DNA of 53,121 bases from Halonatronum saccharophilum DSM 13868. GTDB taxonomy: Bacteria; Bacillota; Halanaerobiia; Halobacteroidales; Halobacteroidaceae. The DNA lies in assembly GCF_000517025.1 (NCBI RefSeq), contig NZ_KI912091.1:255017-308137 (forward strand), given 5' to 3'. A model generated the notes under the pieces. That model did not search any database. It saw only the letters and a program-made list of their open reading frames with translations, and was not told the DNA's origin. The stretch's first letter is position 1. Each line of letters starts with the position of its first letter. Positions 10,023 through 19,100 of this stretch are shown in pieces. The translations under genes were made by a program, and so were the position numbers.

Positions 10023-10811
10023 ATGATTAGATCATTATGGAGTTCTGCATCAGGGATGAAGTCACAACAACTGAATATGGATACTATTTCAAATAATTTG
10101 GCGAATGTTAATACTAATGGTTTTAAAAAGAGTAGGGTAAGCTTTCAAGACCTTATGTATCAGACAATTCGTCAAGCTGGTACGCCAAATAATCAAGGTT
10201 CTGAGATTCCTACTGGAATTGAAGTTGGTCACGGTGTAAGGCCTTCAGCAACACAGAAATTATTCGGTCAAGGTAGTTTACAAAGTACAGAAAATCCTTT
10301 AGATTTAGCTATTACTGGAAATGGATTCTTTCAAGTTCTGTTACCAGATGGTACTAGTGGTTATACACGTGATGGTTCTTTTAGTTTAGATAGCAATGGA
10401 CAGATTGTAACAGCAGATGGTTATCTATTACAACCAGAGATTACAATTCCAGCAAATGCAACAGATATTATGATAAATGATGAAGGAGTTGTTGCTTTTT
10501 TAGAACCAGGTGCAGATCAACCTCAAGAGGCAGGACAGATAGAGCTTACGACCTTTGCTAATCCAGCAGGTTTAAAGAGTATGGGCCAAAATTTATTCCA
10601 ACCTACTGCAGCTTCTGGACAACCTATGTTTGGTATGCCTAACCAAGATGGTTATGGTGGTATATCACAGAGATTCCTAGAAGGTTCTAATGTACAGGTT
10701 GTAGAAGAGATGGTTGATATGATTGCAGCACAAAGGGCTTATGAAATTAATTCTAAGTCAATTCAAGCATCTGATGAGATGTTACAACAGGCTAACACTT
10801 TAAGAAGATAG
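10023..10811 (+). CDS. flgG: Flagellar distal rod protein FlgG
   Basis: FlgG forms the distal rod that spans the periplasm. The protein has 262 residues, the normal length for FlgG. The N-terminal rod motif MIRSLWSSASGMKSQQLNMD followed by TISNNLANVNTNGFKKS and the C-terminal EGSNVQVVEEMVDMIAAQRA (then YEINSKSIQ) are highly typical. The start follows an AAAGGAGGA ribosome site. In a diderm cell the rod must cross the outer membrane, consistent with the L- and P-ring genes that follow in the same operon. Confidence 0.96.
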   Translation: MIRSLWSSASGMKSQQLNMDTISNNLANVNTNGFKKSRVSFQDLMYQTIRQAGTPNNQGSEIPTGIEVGHGVRPSATQKLFGQGSLQSTENPLDLAITGNGFFQVLLPDGTSGYTRDGSFSLDSNGQIVTADGYLLQPEITIPANATDIMINDEGVVAFLEPGADQPQEAGQIELTTFANPAGLKSMGQNLFQPTAASGQPMFGMPNQDGYGGISQRFLEGSNVQVVEEMVDMIAAQRAYEINSKSIQASDEMLQQANTLRR

Positions 10812-10822
10812 GAGAATAATAG

Positions 10823-11791
10823 ATGAAGATTAGATTTTTAATAGGTTTTTTAATGATCTTGGTCTTATTTACAAATATCAATGTTCAGGCTATGGAGAGT
10901 AGTATTGATATTTCCAGACAAGTTAGGGTTAGATCTTTAGAGATAACGATAGGTGAGGTAGCCGAGATAGATGGTAGTGAAGAATTTAAAAGCAAAGTTA
11001 GTCAGATAAGCTTAGGTCAATCTCCATTACCAGGTTATCAAAGGACTATTTATAAAGATGCAGTTATCTCTGCTTTAAGAAGTAATGATATTAACCCCTC
11101 TAATATAAAACTTAATGTTCCTCATCAATTTAATGTAATAACTGAGTCAAGAGAGATATCTGTGGACTCTTTGATTGAAGTAGGGAGGGAGCATATTTAT
11201 GACTCTTTATCATATGATAAAGAGTCAATAAATATTGAGGTTTTGAACCCTCCATCGAATTTGGTTATACCTTATGGTGATATTTCTTTAGAGGTAGAAG
11301 GTTCTGTTGGTAGAAGTTTAATTGGTAGAAATACTATACCTATTAAGGTTATGATTGATGATAATGTATACAGGAGAATATATTTGCAATACAGAGTTAG
11401 TGTAGCAAAAGAGGTTTTAGTTGCTAGAGATAGAATAGAAAGAGGAACCAAATTAAGTGAAGGTCTTTTTGAAAGAAGTGAGGTCTTAATTGACTCTAAT
11501 AACAACCAATATCTTAGTCCAGATCAGGATTTATCAGGGCGGAGGATGCGAGTTTCTTTAGAATCAGGAAGACCTTTATTAGAGAGAATGGTTGAAATAC
11601 CACCTTTAGTTAATAGATGGAGTGATATAAGAATTATTGCTAGGGTTGGTGGCATAGAGATATCTACCACAGGTAGGGCACGTCAGTCAGGTCATCTTGG
11701 AGAGGTAATTCAAGTTCAAAATACTGATAGTGGAAATACTGTTGAAGGTAGGGTGGTTGGAGAGGATACAGTAGAAGTTCTTCTTAATTAA
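10823..11791 (+). CDS. flgA: Flagellar P-ring assembly chaperone FlgA
   Basis: FlgA is a periplasmic chaperone for P-ring formation. The protein has 322 residues, starting with a Sec signal peptide (MKIRFLIGFLMILVLFTN, probable cleavage after VQA near residue 23). The C-terminal half holds the SAF-type domain: VLVARDRIERGTKLSEGLFE, the Arg-Pro-Leu turn (ESGRPLLERMVEIPPLV) and the final beta hairpin ending in VQNTDSGNTVEGRVVGEDTV. It is longer than the enterobacterial protein, with an extra N-terminal domain. The neighbours flgG and flgH support the call. Confidence 0.9.
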   Translation: MKIRFLIGFLMILVLFTNINVQAMESSIDISRQVRVRSLEITIGEVAEIDGSEEFKSKVSQISLGQSPLPGYQRTIYKDAVISALRSNDINPSNIKLNVPHQFNVITESREISVDSLIEVGREHIYDSLSYDKESINIEVLNPPSNLVIPYGDISLEVEGSVGRSLIGRNTIPIKVMIDDNVYRRIYLQYRVSVAKEVLVARDRIERGTKLSEGLFERSEVLIDSNNNQYLSPDQDLSGRRMRVSLESGRPLLERMVEIPPLVNRWSDIRIIARVGGIEISTTGRARQSGHLGEVIQVQNTDSGNTVEGRVVGEDTVEVLLN

Positions 11792-11803
11792 AGGGGTGAA
11801 TGT

Positions 11804-12400
11804 ATGTTTAAAAGAGAAAGATTTTTCAAATTGTTATGTCCTGTAATCTTAATATTAACAGTTGTATGTATTGGAACAGGAGTAGGTGAAGCTACTTCAT
11901 TATGGAATGATTCAGGTTCTTTATTTTCAGATAACAAAGCTAATGATGTAGGAGATTTATTGACCATTATAATTACTGAAGACTCTACTGCTTCACAAGA
12001 AGCTACCACTGATTCATCTCAAGGGACTAATGTGAATGTAGGTGCTGGAAATGGAATACTAGACTTTATTACAGCATTTGGAGTTAATCAAGATGATAGT
12101 GTTAATGCTGCTGGATCTACTAGTAGAAGTTCTAGTCTTTCTGCTAGTGTAACAGTTCAAATAACTGAGGTGCTAGATAATGGTAATTTAATGGTTAGTG
12201 GAGAAAGAAGTATTAATGTTAATGATGAGACTCAAACTATAAAATTAACTGGTGTTGTTAGACCCCAAGATATTACTCCCCAAAATACTATAGATTCTAC
12301 TTATATTGCAGATGTAGATATTGAGTATCATGGGCAAGGGGTTGTTGGAGACAGACAGAGTCCTGGTATTATCACAAGAATACTTAATTGGTTCTTCTAG
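11804..12400 (+). CDS. flgH: Flagellar L-ring protein FlgH
   Basis: FlgH forms the L-ring around the rod in the outer membrane, so its presence implies a true outer membrane. The protein has 198 residues with an N-terminal signal sequence. The family core ANDVGDLLTIIITEDSTASQ, then ITEVLDNGNLMVSGERSINV and LTGVVRPQDITPQNTIDSTY are present. Unlike the proteobacterial protein, no lipobox is evident: the cysteine in TVVCIG lacks the small residue before it, and a signal peptidase I site near GEA is more likely. It stands between flgA and flgI. Confidence 0.95.
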   Translation: MFKRERFFKLLCPVILILTVVCIGTGVGEATSLWNDSGSLFSDNKANDVGDLLTIIITEDSTASQEATTDSSQGTNVNVGAGNGILDFITAFGVNQDDSVNAAGSTSRSSSLSASVTVQITEVLDNGNLMVSGERSINVNDETQTIKLTGVVRPQDITPQNTIDSTYIADVDIEYHGQGVVGDRQSPGIITRILNWFF

Positions 12401-12413
12401 AAAGAGGTGTAGT

Positions 12414-13562
12414 ATGAGACGAAGGAGAATATTTTTATCAACTATTTTATTTATAATTGTTTTTAGTGGGATTGTTATGGCGTTGGCCCCAAATCAAGAA
12501 GGCGCTGATGATCCTTTAGTTAGAATAAAGGATATAACTAGAATAAGGGGGGTTAGAAATAACCAACTTATTGGATATGGTATAGTAATTGGCCTTGATG
12601 GAACTGGTGACGGTAATAATAGTCAACTAACGGTACAATCAGTTGCTAATATGCTACAAAATTTTGGGACAGATATAAATCCAAATCAATTGAATTTAAA
12701 TAATGTAGCAGCGGTTATGGTGACTGCCGATTTACCTGCCTTTGCCCATACTGGTGATGAGATTGATGTTACTATATCATCTTTAGGGAGTGCTGATAGC
12801 TTACAAGGAGGAACTCTTCTAATGACTCCTTTACAAGGACCTGGAGGAAATGATGTCTATGCAGTTGCACAAGGTCCTGTTTCTATTGGAGGCTTTGCAG
12901 CGGGCCAAGGGGGAAATCAGGTTGCTCAAAATCATAGCACTGTAGGAAGGATTCCAAATGGTGCTTTAGTTGAGAAAGAGGTTCCAACAACCTTTACAAA
13001 TAATAGTGATAGTATAACTTTTGTTTTATCAAATGCTAACTTTGCAACTGCACAAAGAATTGCCGATGTGATCAATAACCGGTATGGCTATACACCTAGA
13101 GGAGAGCGATACGCAAAAGCTGTTGATGCTGGGCAAGTAGAAGTTAAGATTCCAGATTATTATAAAGAGAATGTAGTTCATTTTATCTCTAGTGTTGAAC
13201 AGTTATATGTAAGACCAGATACTGAGGCGAGAGTAGTGATAAATGAAAGAACAGGGACAATTGTAATGGGGCATAATGTTAGGATTTCTAGAGTGTCAGT
13301 TTCTCATGGTAACTTAACGGTAACTGTAGCTACTACAGAAGAGCCTGTTCAAGTTGGAGAAGATGAGATGGATATTGCTGAAAATGTTGATCTTGATGTA
13401 GATGAAGAAGAAGCAAGTTTAATGGTTCTTCCTAAAGGTGCAAGCATTGCTGATGTTGTAACAGGTTTAAATGCAGTTGGGGCTACTCCAAGGGATGTAA
13501 TTGCTATTTTACAAGCTATTAAAGAAGCCGGGGCATTACATGCCGATCTAAATATTATGTAA
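12414..13562 (+). CDS. flgI: Flagellar P-ring protein FlgI
   Basis: FlgI forms the periplasmic P-ring, bound to the peptidoglycan layer. The protein has 382 residues with a Sec signal peptide (RRRRIFLSTILFIIVFSGIV). Family blocks include RIKDITRIRGVRNNQLIGYG followed by LVIGLDGTGD-like residues, NVAAVMVTADLPAFAHTGDE, and the C-terminal LNAVGATPRDVIAILQAIKE followed by AGALHADLNIM. The ATG at 12414 is preceded by AAAGAGGTG and follows the flgH stop by 13 bases; an earlier in-frame start would lie inside flgH. Confidence 0.96.
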   Translation: MRRRRIFLSTILFIIVFSGIVMALAPNQEGADDPLVRIKDITRIRGVRNNQLIGYGIVIGLDGTGDGNNSQLTVQSVANMLQNFGTDINPNQLNLNNVAAVMVTADLPAFAHTGDEIDVTISSLGSADSLQGGTLLMTPLQGPGGNDVYAVAQGPVSIGGFAAGQGGNQVAQNHSTVGRIPNGALVEKEVPTTFTNNSDSITFVLSNANFATAQRIADVINNRYGYTPRGERYAKAVDAGQVEVKIPDYYKENVVHFISSVEQLYVRPDTEARVVINERTGTIVMGHNVRISRVSVSHGNLTVTVATTEEPVQVGEDEMDIAENVDLDVDEEEASLMVLPKGASIADVVTGLNAVGATPRDVIAILQAIKEAGALHADLNIM

Positions 13563-13568
13563 GGTGGG

Positions 13569-13928
13569 ATGAAGATGGAGATAAGACCAGATTTTTCTTT
13601 AGATAAACTAAATCTTAGTGGGAGTAATAAGAAGAAGGTTAAAAATGATTTTAAAAACATTTTAAATCAAGAGGTAGAAAAAGGTCAAAAGTCATCTTCA
13701 AAGGATGAAGATTTAAAGAAGGTTAGTCAAGAATTTGAGTCTATCTTTCTTAGTATGATGTTTAAACAGATGAGGGATGCAGGCTTTAAATCAGATCTAC
13801 TTGATAGCGGGTTAAGTCGTGAAGTGTTTGAAGATATGTATTATGATAAGGTGGCAGAAGAAGCTTCTAAACAAGGTGGATTGGGGATTGCCGAATTAGT
13901 TTATCAGCAACTTAGTAATAAAACATAG
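13569..13928 (+). CDS. flgJ: Rod-binding protein, FlgJ N-terminal domain only
   Basis: The protein has 119 residues. It matches the rod-binding domain of FlgJ: QEFESIFLSMMFKQMRDAGF followed by KSDLLDSGLSREVFEDMYYD and GLGIAELVYQQL. It lacks the C-terminal muramidase domain of gamma-proteobacterial FlgJ, which is common outside that group; a separate enzyme would then open the peptidoglycan for the rod. It begins 6 bases after flgI and ends the flagellar operon. Confidence 0.9.
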   Translation: MKMEIRPDFSLDKLNLSGSNKKKVKNDFKNILNQEVEKGQKSSSKDEDLKKVSQEFESIFLSMMFKQMRDAGFKSDLLDSGLSREVFEDMYYDKVAEEASKQGGLGIAELVYQQLSNKT

Positions 13929-13950
13929 TTCTTAGAACTATATTTTATAG
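13925..13950 (+). terminator. Possible weak terminator after flgJ
   Basis: A 6-bp stem ATAGTT/AACTAT with a CTTAG loop overlaps the flgJ stop codon and is followed by ATTTTATAG. The T-tract is poor, so termination may be partial. Confidence 0.35.
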
Positions 13951-14007
13951 TAAGATAGGTTAAACTAAATATTAGTAGTGCCTCATTAAAGAAGGGAAGG
14001 GATTTGA

Positions 14008-15873
14008 TTGCGAATAAGAGCAAAGTTGGTTGCTATATTGTTAATATCCTTAGCTTTATCTACTGGAGTTATTGCTAAAGAGGATATAAGTGCAGATTTT
14101 ATGCCCTTGTCTGATATAAGAACAGGGATGTCGGGAGTAGGAAAGACTGTTTTAAGGGGAAGAGATATTGAAGAATTTGATGTAGAGATAATAAGTGTGT
14201 TAGAAGAGGGGGATATGGGCCAAAGCTTGATCTTGATAAAGGCTAGTGGTGATCTTATAGATCAAAGTGGTGGTATTGCTTCAGGTATGAGTGGAAGTCC
14301 TATCTATGTAGATGATAAGTTAATTGGAGCAATAGGATATGGTTGGCAGATGACTGATCACAGAATAGGAATGGTAACTCCTATTGAGGATATGATGAAC
14401 CTTTTTGAAATGGATAATGATGAAAGAAAGGGTAAAAAGCTCGATTTAAAGATGCCTATAAGAGTAGGTGAAGAGAGTTATGATAGAGTTTATTTTGCTA
14501 AATCTTCTGAAAAAGTTGATGGTGAAGGTGTAATGGTTGCTAAGCCGGTCAATACCCCCTTGTTAGTAAGCGGATTAAGAGGAAGGGCCAAAGATAGGTT
14601 GGCTGAAGGTTTAGAAGGTTATGATATAGAAGCAGTAAGTGGTGGAGGGATTTATAAAGAAGAAGAAGGTGGAGAGCTAGAAGCTGGTAGTGCAGTTGCA
14701 GTCCAGCTTTTAAGAGGTGATATGAATATATCATCTATTGGAACATTAACTTATCGTGATGAGGATAACATTTTAGCCTTTGGCCATCCTTTCTTGTCTA
14801 AAGGTAATGCTAATTATCTTTTATCTGATGCTTATATTCACCAGATAATAAGCAGTATTAATATTCCTTTCAAGTTAGGTTCACCTGGGCAGTTACAGGG
14901 TGTTATAACTCAAGATAGAGGGGCAGGAATCTCAGGGAGAATAGGTCATTATCCTAATGTTATTCCTGTAGAGATTAATGTAAAGGATAAGGATTTAGGG
15001 AGAGAAGATAGGTATAATATACAAGTTATTCAAAATGAAGAGCTTATAGAGCCATTAATGGCTTCAGCAGTTTTACAGGCCATTGATACTACTTTAGATA
15101 GAGCTGGTTCAGGAACTGCCAAGGTTGAAATTGAGATTATGGCTAATAAAGTATCATCAAATATATTGAAAATAGAAAACCTATATTATAGCTCTAATGA
15201 TATTGCAGCTGTATCTTTATTTGATTTATTACAAGGGATAGGTATTTTAGTAAATAATCCTTTTGAGAAAGTAAATATGGCTGGAATTAAATTTAATATT
15301 GAAATTGAAGACAAAGTAAGTGTTGCTTTAATTGAAGAAATAAATGTTGATAAAAAAGAGGTTAGACCTGGGGAAAAGTTAGATGTAGAAGTAACTTTAA
15401 GGCCATATCGTAAAGAGCCGAAGACGGAAATAATTAGCATTGAAATACCAGAAGATGCTAGAGAAGGTGTTGCTAATCTTTATGTGTACAGTGGTCAAGA
15501 AGCTAATTTGAATAATTATTCTAATAATAATAATAAAGAGGTTAGCTCTAAAGCCAATAATATTAAGAGTTTAGAAGAATTGATTGATATCTATCAAAGT
15601 CAAAAGAAGAATAATCAGATAGTATTGGATTTAGTTTCAGCTTATTCTGCAACAGCTGATGTTATAGTAGAAGATGAAGGTAATTATGATGATTATGATT
15701 ATGATGATGAAAAAGGCCATAATTATACTGAGGGTTATGAAGAGGAAGATTATAAGAATGATTATGAGCAAAATTATAATCATAGCTATGAAAGTAATTT
15801 ACTTGAGAAGGTAGTGGATAGTGATTATATTGTAGATGGAGCATTAATGTTAGAGATTAAGATAGTGGAGTAA
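14008..15873 (+). CDS. Exported S55-type (SpoIVB-like) serine peptidase, permuted motif order
   Basis: The protein has 621 residues with a signal peptide (residues about 1-23). The block GIASGMSGSPIYVDDKLIGA carries the expected nucleophile Ser97 of S55 peptidases. A second block, NILAFGHPFLSKG with His260, then PFKLGSPGQLQGV and GAGISGRIGHYPN, matches the GH and PGEL regions of SpoIVB. In SpoIVB the GH block precedes the GMSGSP block; here the order is reversed, and no PDZ domain is obvious. A beta-rich region (about 430-520) and an Asp/Tyr/Asn-rich low-complexity stretch (about 559-596) follow. The start is a TTG after AAGGGAAGGGA. It lies just before tamB, so a role in envelope maturation is possible (inference). 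Confidence 0.7.
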   Translation: MRIRAKLVAILLISLALSTGVIAKEDISADFMPLSDIRTGMSGVGKTVLRGRDIEEFDVEIISVLEEGDMGQSLILIKASGDLIDQSGGIASGMSGSPIYVDDKLIGAIGYGWQMTDHRIGMVTPIEDMMNLFEMDNDERKGKKLDLKMPIRVGEESYDRVYFAKSSEKVDGEGVMVAKPVNTPLLVSGLRGRAKDRLAEGLEGYDIEAVSGGGIYKEEEGGELEAGSAVAVQLLRGDMNISSIGTLTYRDEDNILAFGHPFLSKGNANYLLSDAYIHQIISSINIPFKLGSPGQLQGVITQDRGAGISGRIGHYPNVIPVEINVKDKDLGREDRYNIQVIQNEELIEPLMASAVLQAIDTTLDRAGSGTAKVEIEIMANKVSSNILKIENLYYSSNDIAAVSLFDLLQGIGILVNNPFEKVNMAGIKFNIEIEDKVSVALIEEINVDKKEVRPGEKLDVEVTLRPYRKEPKTEIISIEIPEDAREGVANLYVYSGQEANLNNYSNNNNKEVSSKANNIKSLEELIDIYQSQKKNNQIVLDLVSAYSATADVIVEDEGNYDDYDYDDEKGHNYTEGYEEEDYKNDYEQNYNHSYESNLLEKVVDSDYIVDGALMLEIKIVE

Positions 15874-15915
15874 TTATTAGACTATATTAAATTATTATTT
15901 ACAATAGATAAATAA

Positions 15916-15965
15916 AAAAATCAAAAGAGGCTTTCTTACAAGAAGAAGCCTTCTTTTGATTTTTT
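15916..15965 (+). terminator. Terminator after the S55 peptidase gene
   Basis: The stem AATCAAAAGAGGCTT pairs with AAGCCTTCTTTTGATT with one bulged base. The loop is short and a run of T follows. The arms are flanked by A and T runs, so it could also work on the other strand. Confidence 0.85.
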
Positions 15966-16157
15966 GTACATATAAAGAGTAATAAGGAATAAAACTGTAG
16001 TATTATTATCTATTATTCTCTGACTTTATAGAGAGAAAGTAGTATATGGTAATATGTTTTATCTTTTTCAGTAAATAACTTACTATAGGTATTGCAAGTA
16101 TCGAAAAAATGTAATATTATTAAAGTAGTTTTTAGATTAGACTGGAGGATATGGATA

Positions 16158-19100
16158 ATGAAATTAGAGGTTTTACAGTCTAAAAAATTCATAATACTAA
16201 TTATTTTATTGGGGATATTCATAACAAGCATAGGGTTTTTGTATAATAATAGCAATCAATTATTAGAAAGAGTTAAAGAAAAAGTAATAGTCTCTTTGGA
16301 AAAAGAGATTGGAGCAGAAATAAAAGTAGAGAGTATTGATATAAGAGGGTTAAGAGGTTTAAGTTTTAAAAGTGTTGGGCTTCAAGATGATACTGGAAAT
16401 TCATTAATCCAAATAGATAAAGTTAATATAGATTATAGTTTCCTTGATATTTTGTCTAATACTTTAAACCCTTTAAATAGTATCAGAAGGGTCACCCTAG
16501 TAGAGCCAAAAACAAACATAGTTCAGGCAGATGAAGGGTGGAACTTTGACTTCTTAATTAAAGAGAAAGGTGGTCAAATTGACAGTCAATCTACTATGAA
16601 ATTCTCTCTTCCTATATATATTGAAGGTGGAGTTGTAAACCTTAAAGCCTTTAACATTGAAGAGAGTTTAGAGGAAGTTGAAGGATTTCTTCGAATAGGG
16701 AATAACGTTGGAGTAAATCTTAGAGGGAGAATAGAGTCAATAGTAGAAGACATTGCTATAGAGGGAATAATCAATGAGGGCGATTATAGAGGAACTTTAG
16801 ATTTTGATGAATTTTCAATAGATAGAGCTAAGAAAAATTGGGGGTTGAATTTTTTAGATGATATTGATATAGGAGGTAAGGTTGGAGGAGAAGTTAATTT
16901 TAAAGGTTTTGGAGATGATTTAACTAATTATTCTGGAACTGTAAGTATAAAGGATGCTAGATTTGATATCGGTGATATAGAGATAGAGGATGTTCAAGCT
17001 TCTTTAGGAATTAATCGATATGGTATTAGAGTAAACAACTTCTCTTTAAGATATTTAGAGGCTGGGTTAAACTTAAAGGGGGATATATTTGATTGGGATA
17101 ATCCTCAATTGAGCTTAGAATACCAAAGTTCTAATGCTTCATTAGAAGAGTTATCAAAAGAGTTAGCTTATAAAGTAAAAGGAGATCCTAAAATCCAAGG
17201 TCGGATAAGGGGGGGATTGACTAATCCTAACATTGAGACAAAAGTTAGCTTATCTGAAGGTGAGGTGGAAGGAGTCGCATTTAAAGACTTGAAAACTACC
17301 TTTTATTATCAAGATAAAATTTTAAATTTGGATAATCTGTCCTTTGAGATTGGTGATGGAAGAGTAGATAGTAGTGGGACAGTATCTTTTGAAGAAGGTC
17401 TAAACTATATTCTACCTGTTAATATAGAAGGGGTAGATATATCGAAGTTAGATTTACCAATTTCTTTAGAAGAAGAAGGGATTATAGATGGTGATTTTAT
17501 AATTTCTGGAAATGGTATTGATTTAAAGGATATTAATATGTTAGGCTCAGCATCTTTTCGGGATGGATCTATTAAAGGCTATAACTTTAATAAACTAGAG
17601 ACAAATCTATGGTTAAATAATGCTAAGGTCTTTTTAAATTATACTAGATTAGATTCTCCTTATGGGAAAATTAATTTAGATGGATTGGTTGATTTAGAAG
17701 GAGAGTTGAATTTAACGATAGATGGCAGGGGTATAGATTTAAATAAAGTTTCTTCTAAGCAGGATATTGATGATATAAAAGGAATTATGGAATTTAGAGG
17801 TGAGATAAGAGGTGAATTAAACTCACCTAAGCTATACAGCAGTCTGAATATAGATGATTTGATATATTCTTCTTATTCTCTAGGTGAAGTAAAGGGTGAA
17901 GCATCTTATTTAGATAATAAGTTAGAGTTGATCAACTTCAACTTGCCTAGATTTACAGCTTCTATAAACGGGCCAATTTATTTAAGCCAAGGAAAGGCTG
18001 ATATAATTTTAGAAACTGATGAGTTAGAGGGAGATAAGCTGATAGAAATGATAGATATAGATCTGCCTTTGATGGGAAATATCCAAGGTAGAGCAATGTT
18101 AACCGAGCTTTATCCAAATCTAGGTCTTAGTGGTGAAGTTTATATAACTGAGGGAAGTATCTATGAACAGAATTTTGATAGTGCTAATCTTAAATTTAGT
18201 TATAGTAATGATGAATTTGTGATCGAAGATTCTATGGTTGAGTATAAAGATAGTAGTATTAAAGGCAGAGGTGATTTTATCGACCAGAGTTTAGATTTAT
18301 ATTTGGATACAGAAGGTTTTGATTTGGTAAATATTGATTATCAATTTGAAGGAATAAAGTTAGAAGGTTTAATTGAAGGTAAAGGAAGGATTTACGGGCC
18401 AATAAATGCTCTAAAGGTTGATTCTAAGGTGAATAGTTCTGATATAAGTTATAACGGTAATAAGTTAGGCGTGGTAAAAGGTAGGCTAAACTATGTCAAT
18501 TCCAAATTATATATTAGAGAATTACTTGTCTCTGATGAAGATAATAGTTATAATTTAAGGAGTAGTTTAGATTTAGAAAGAGAGAAGATAGATAGTTTGG
18601 TTTTGAGGGTAGACAGAGGTTCTTTATCTTATATTGATAGATTTACAGATCAAAATTTAAGCTTGCCTTATAACTTCAGTGGAATGATTATAGCTTCTGG
18701 ATCTATGTTTGAGCCGGATATCAATTTAGACTTAGGAATCTTTAGTTCTAAGGGTGAAGTGATAAATTTAGAAGGGAGTTATGACTTTGCTGAGGGATTA
18801 GATTTAGATCTTTTTGCAAGAAATATTGATCTAGCAAACTTCAATGATTTAAATCTTCTTCCTTATGACCTTAAAGGTAGAGTTGATATAACTGCTCCTA
18901 TCTCAGGACCAATTGACAAATTAGATATATCTGCTAAATTAAAGGTTACAGATGGAGGTGTTGGCCCATTACAATTTGAAGGATTAGAGGGTAAATTAGA
19001 TTTGACTAATGGAAATAATTTAGAAATTGACCAGATTATGAATATTAAAGCGGGAAATAATCTAACTGTTCAAGGAAATATCCCAGTAGATGATAGAGAA

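Noticed and set aside
15662-15844. His/Tyr/Asn-rich open frame on the minus strand
   Set aside because: It is the complement of the Asp/Tyr-rich low-complexity tail of the S55 peptidase; the odd composition arises from the GAT-rich repeat.
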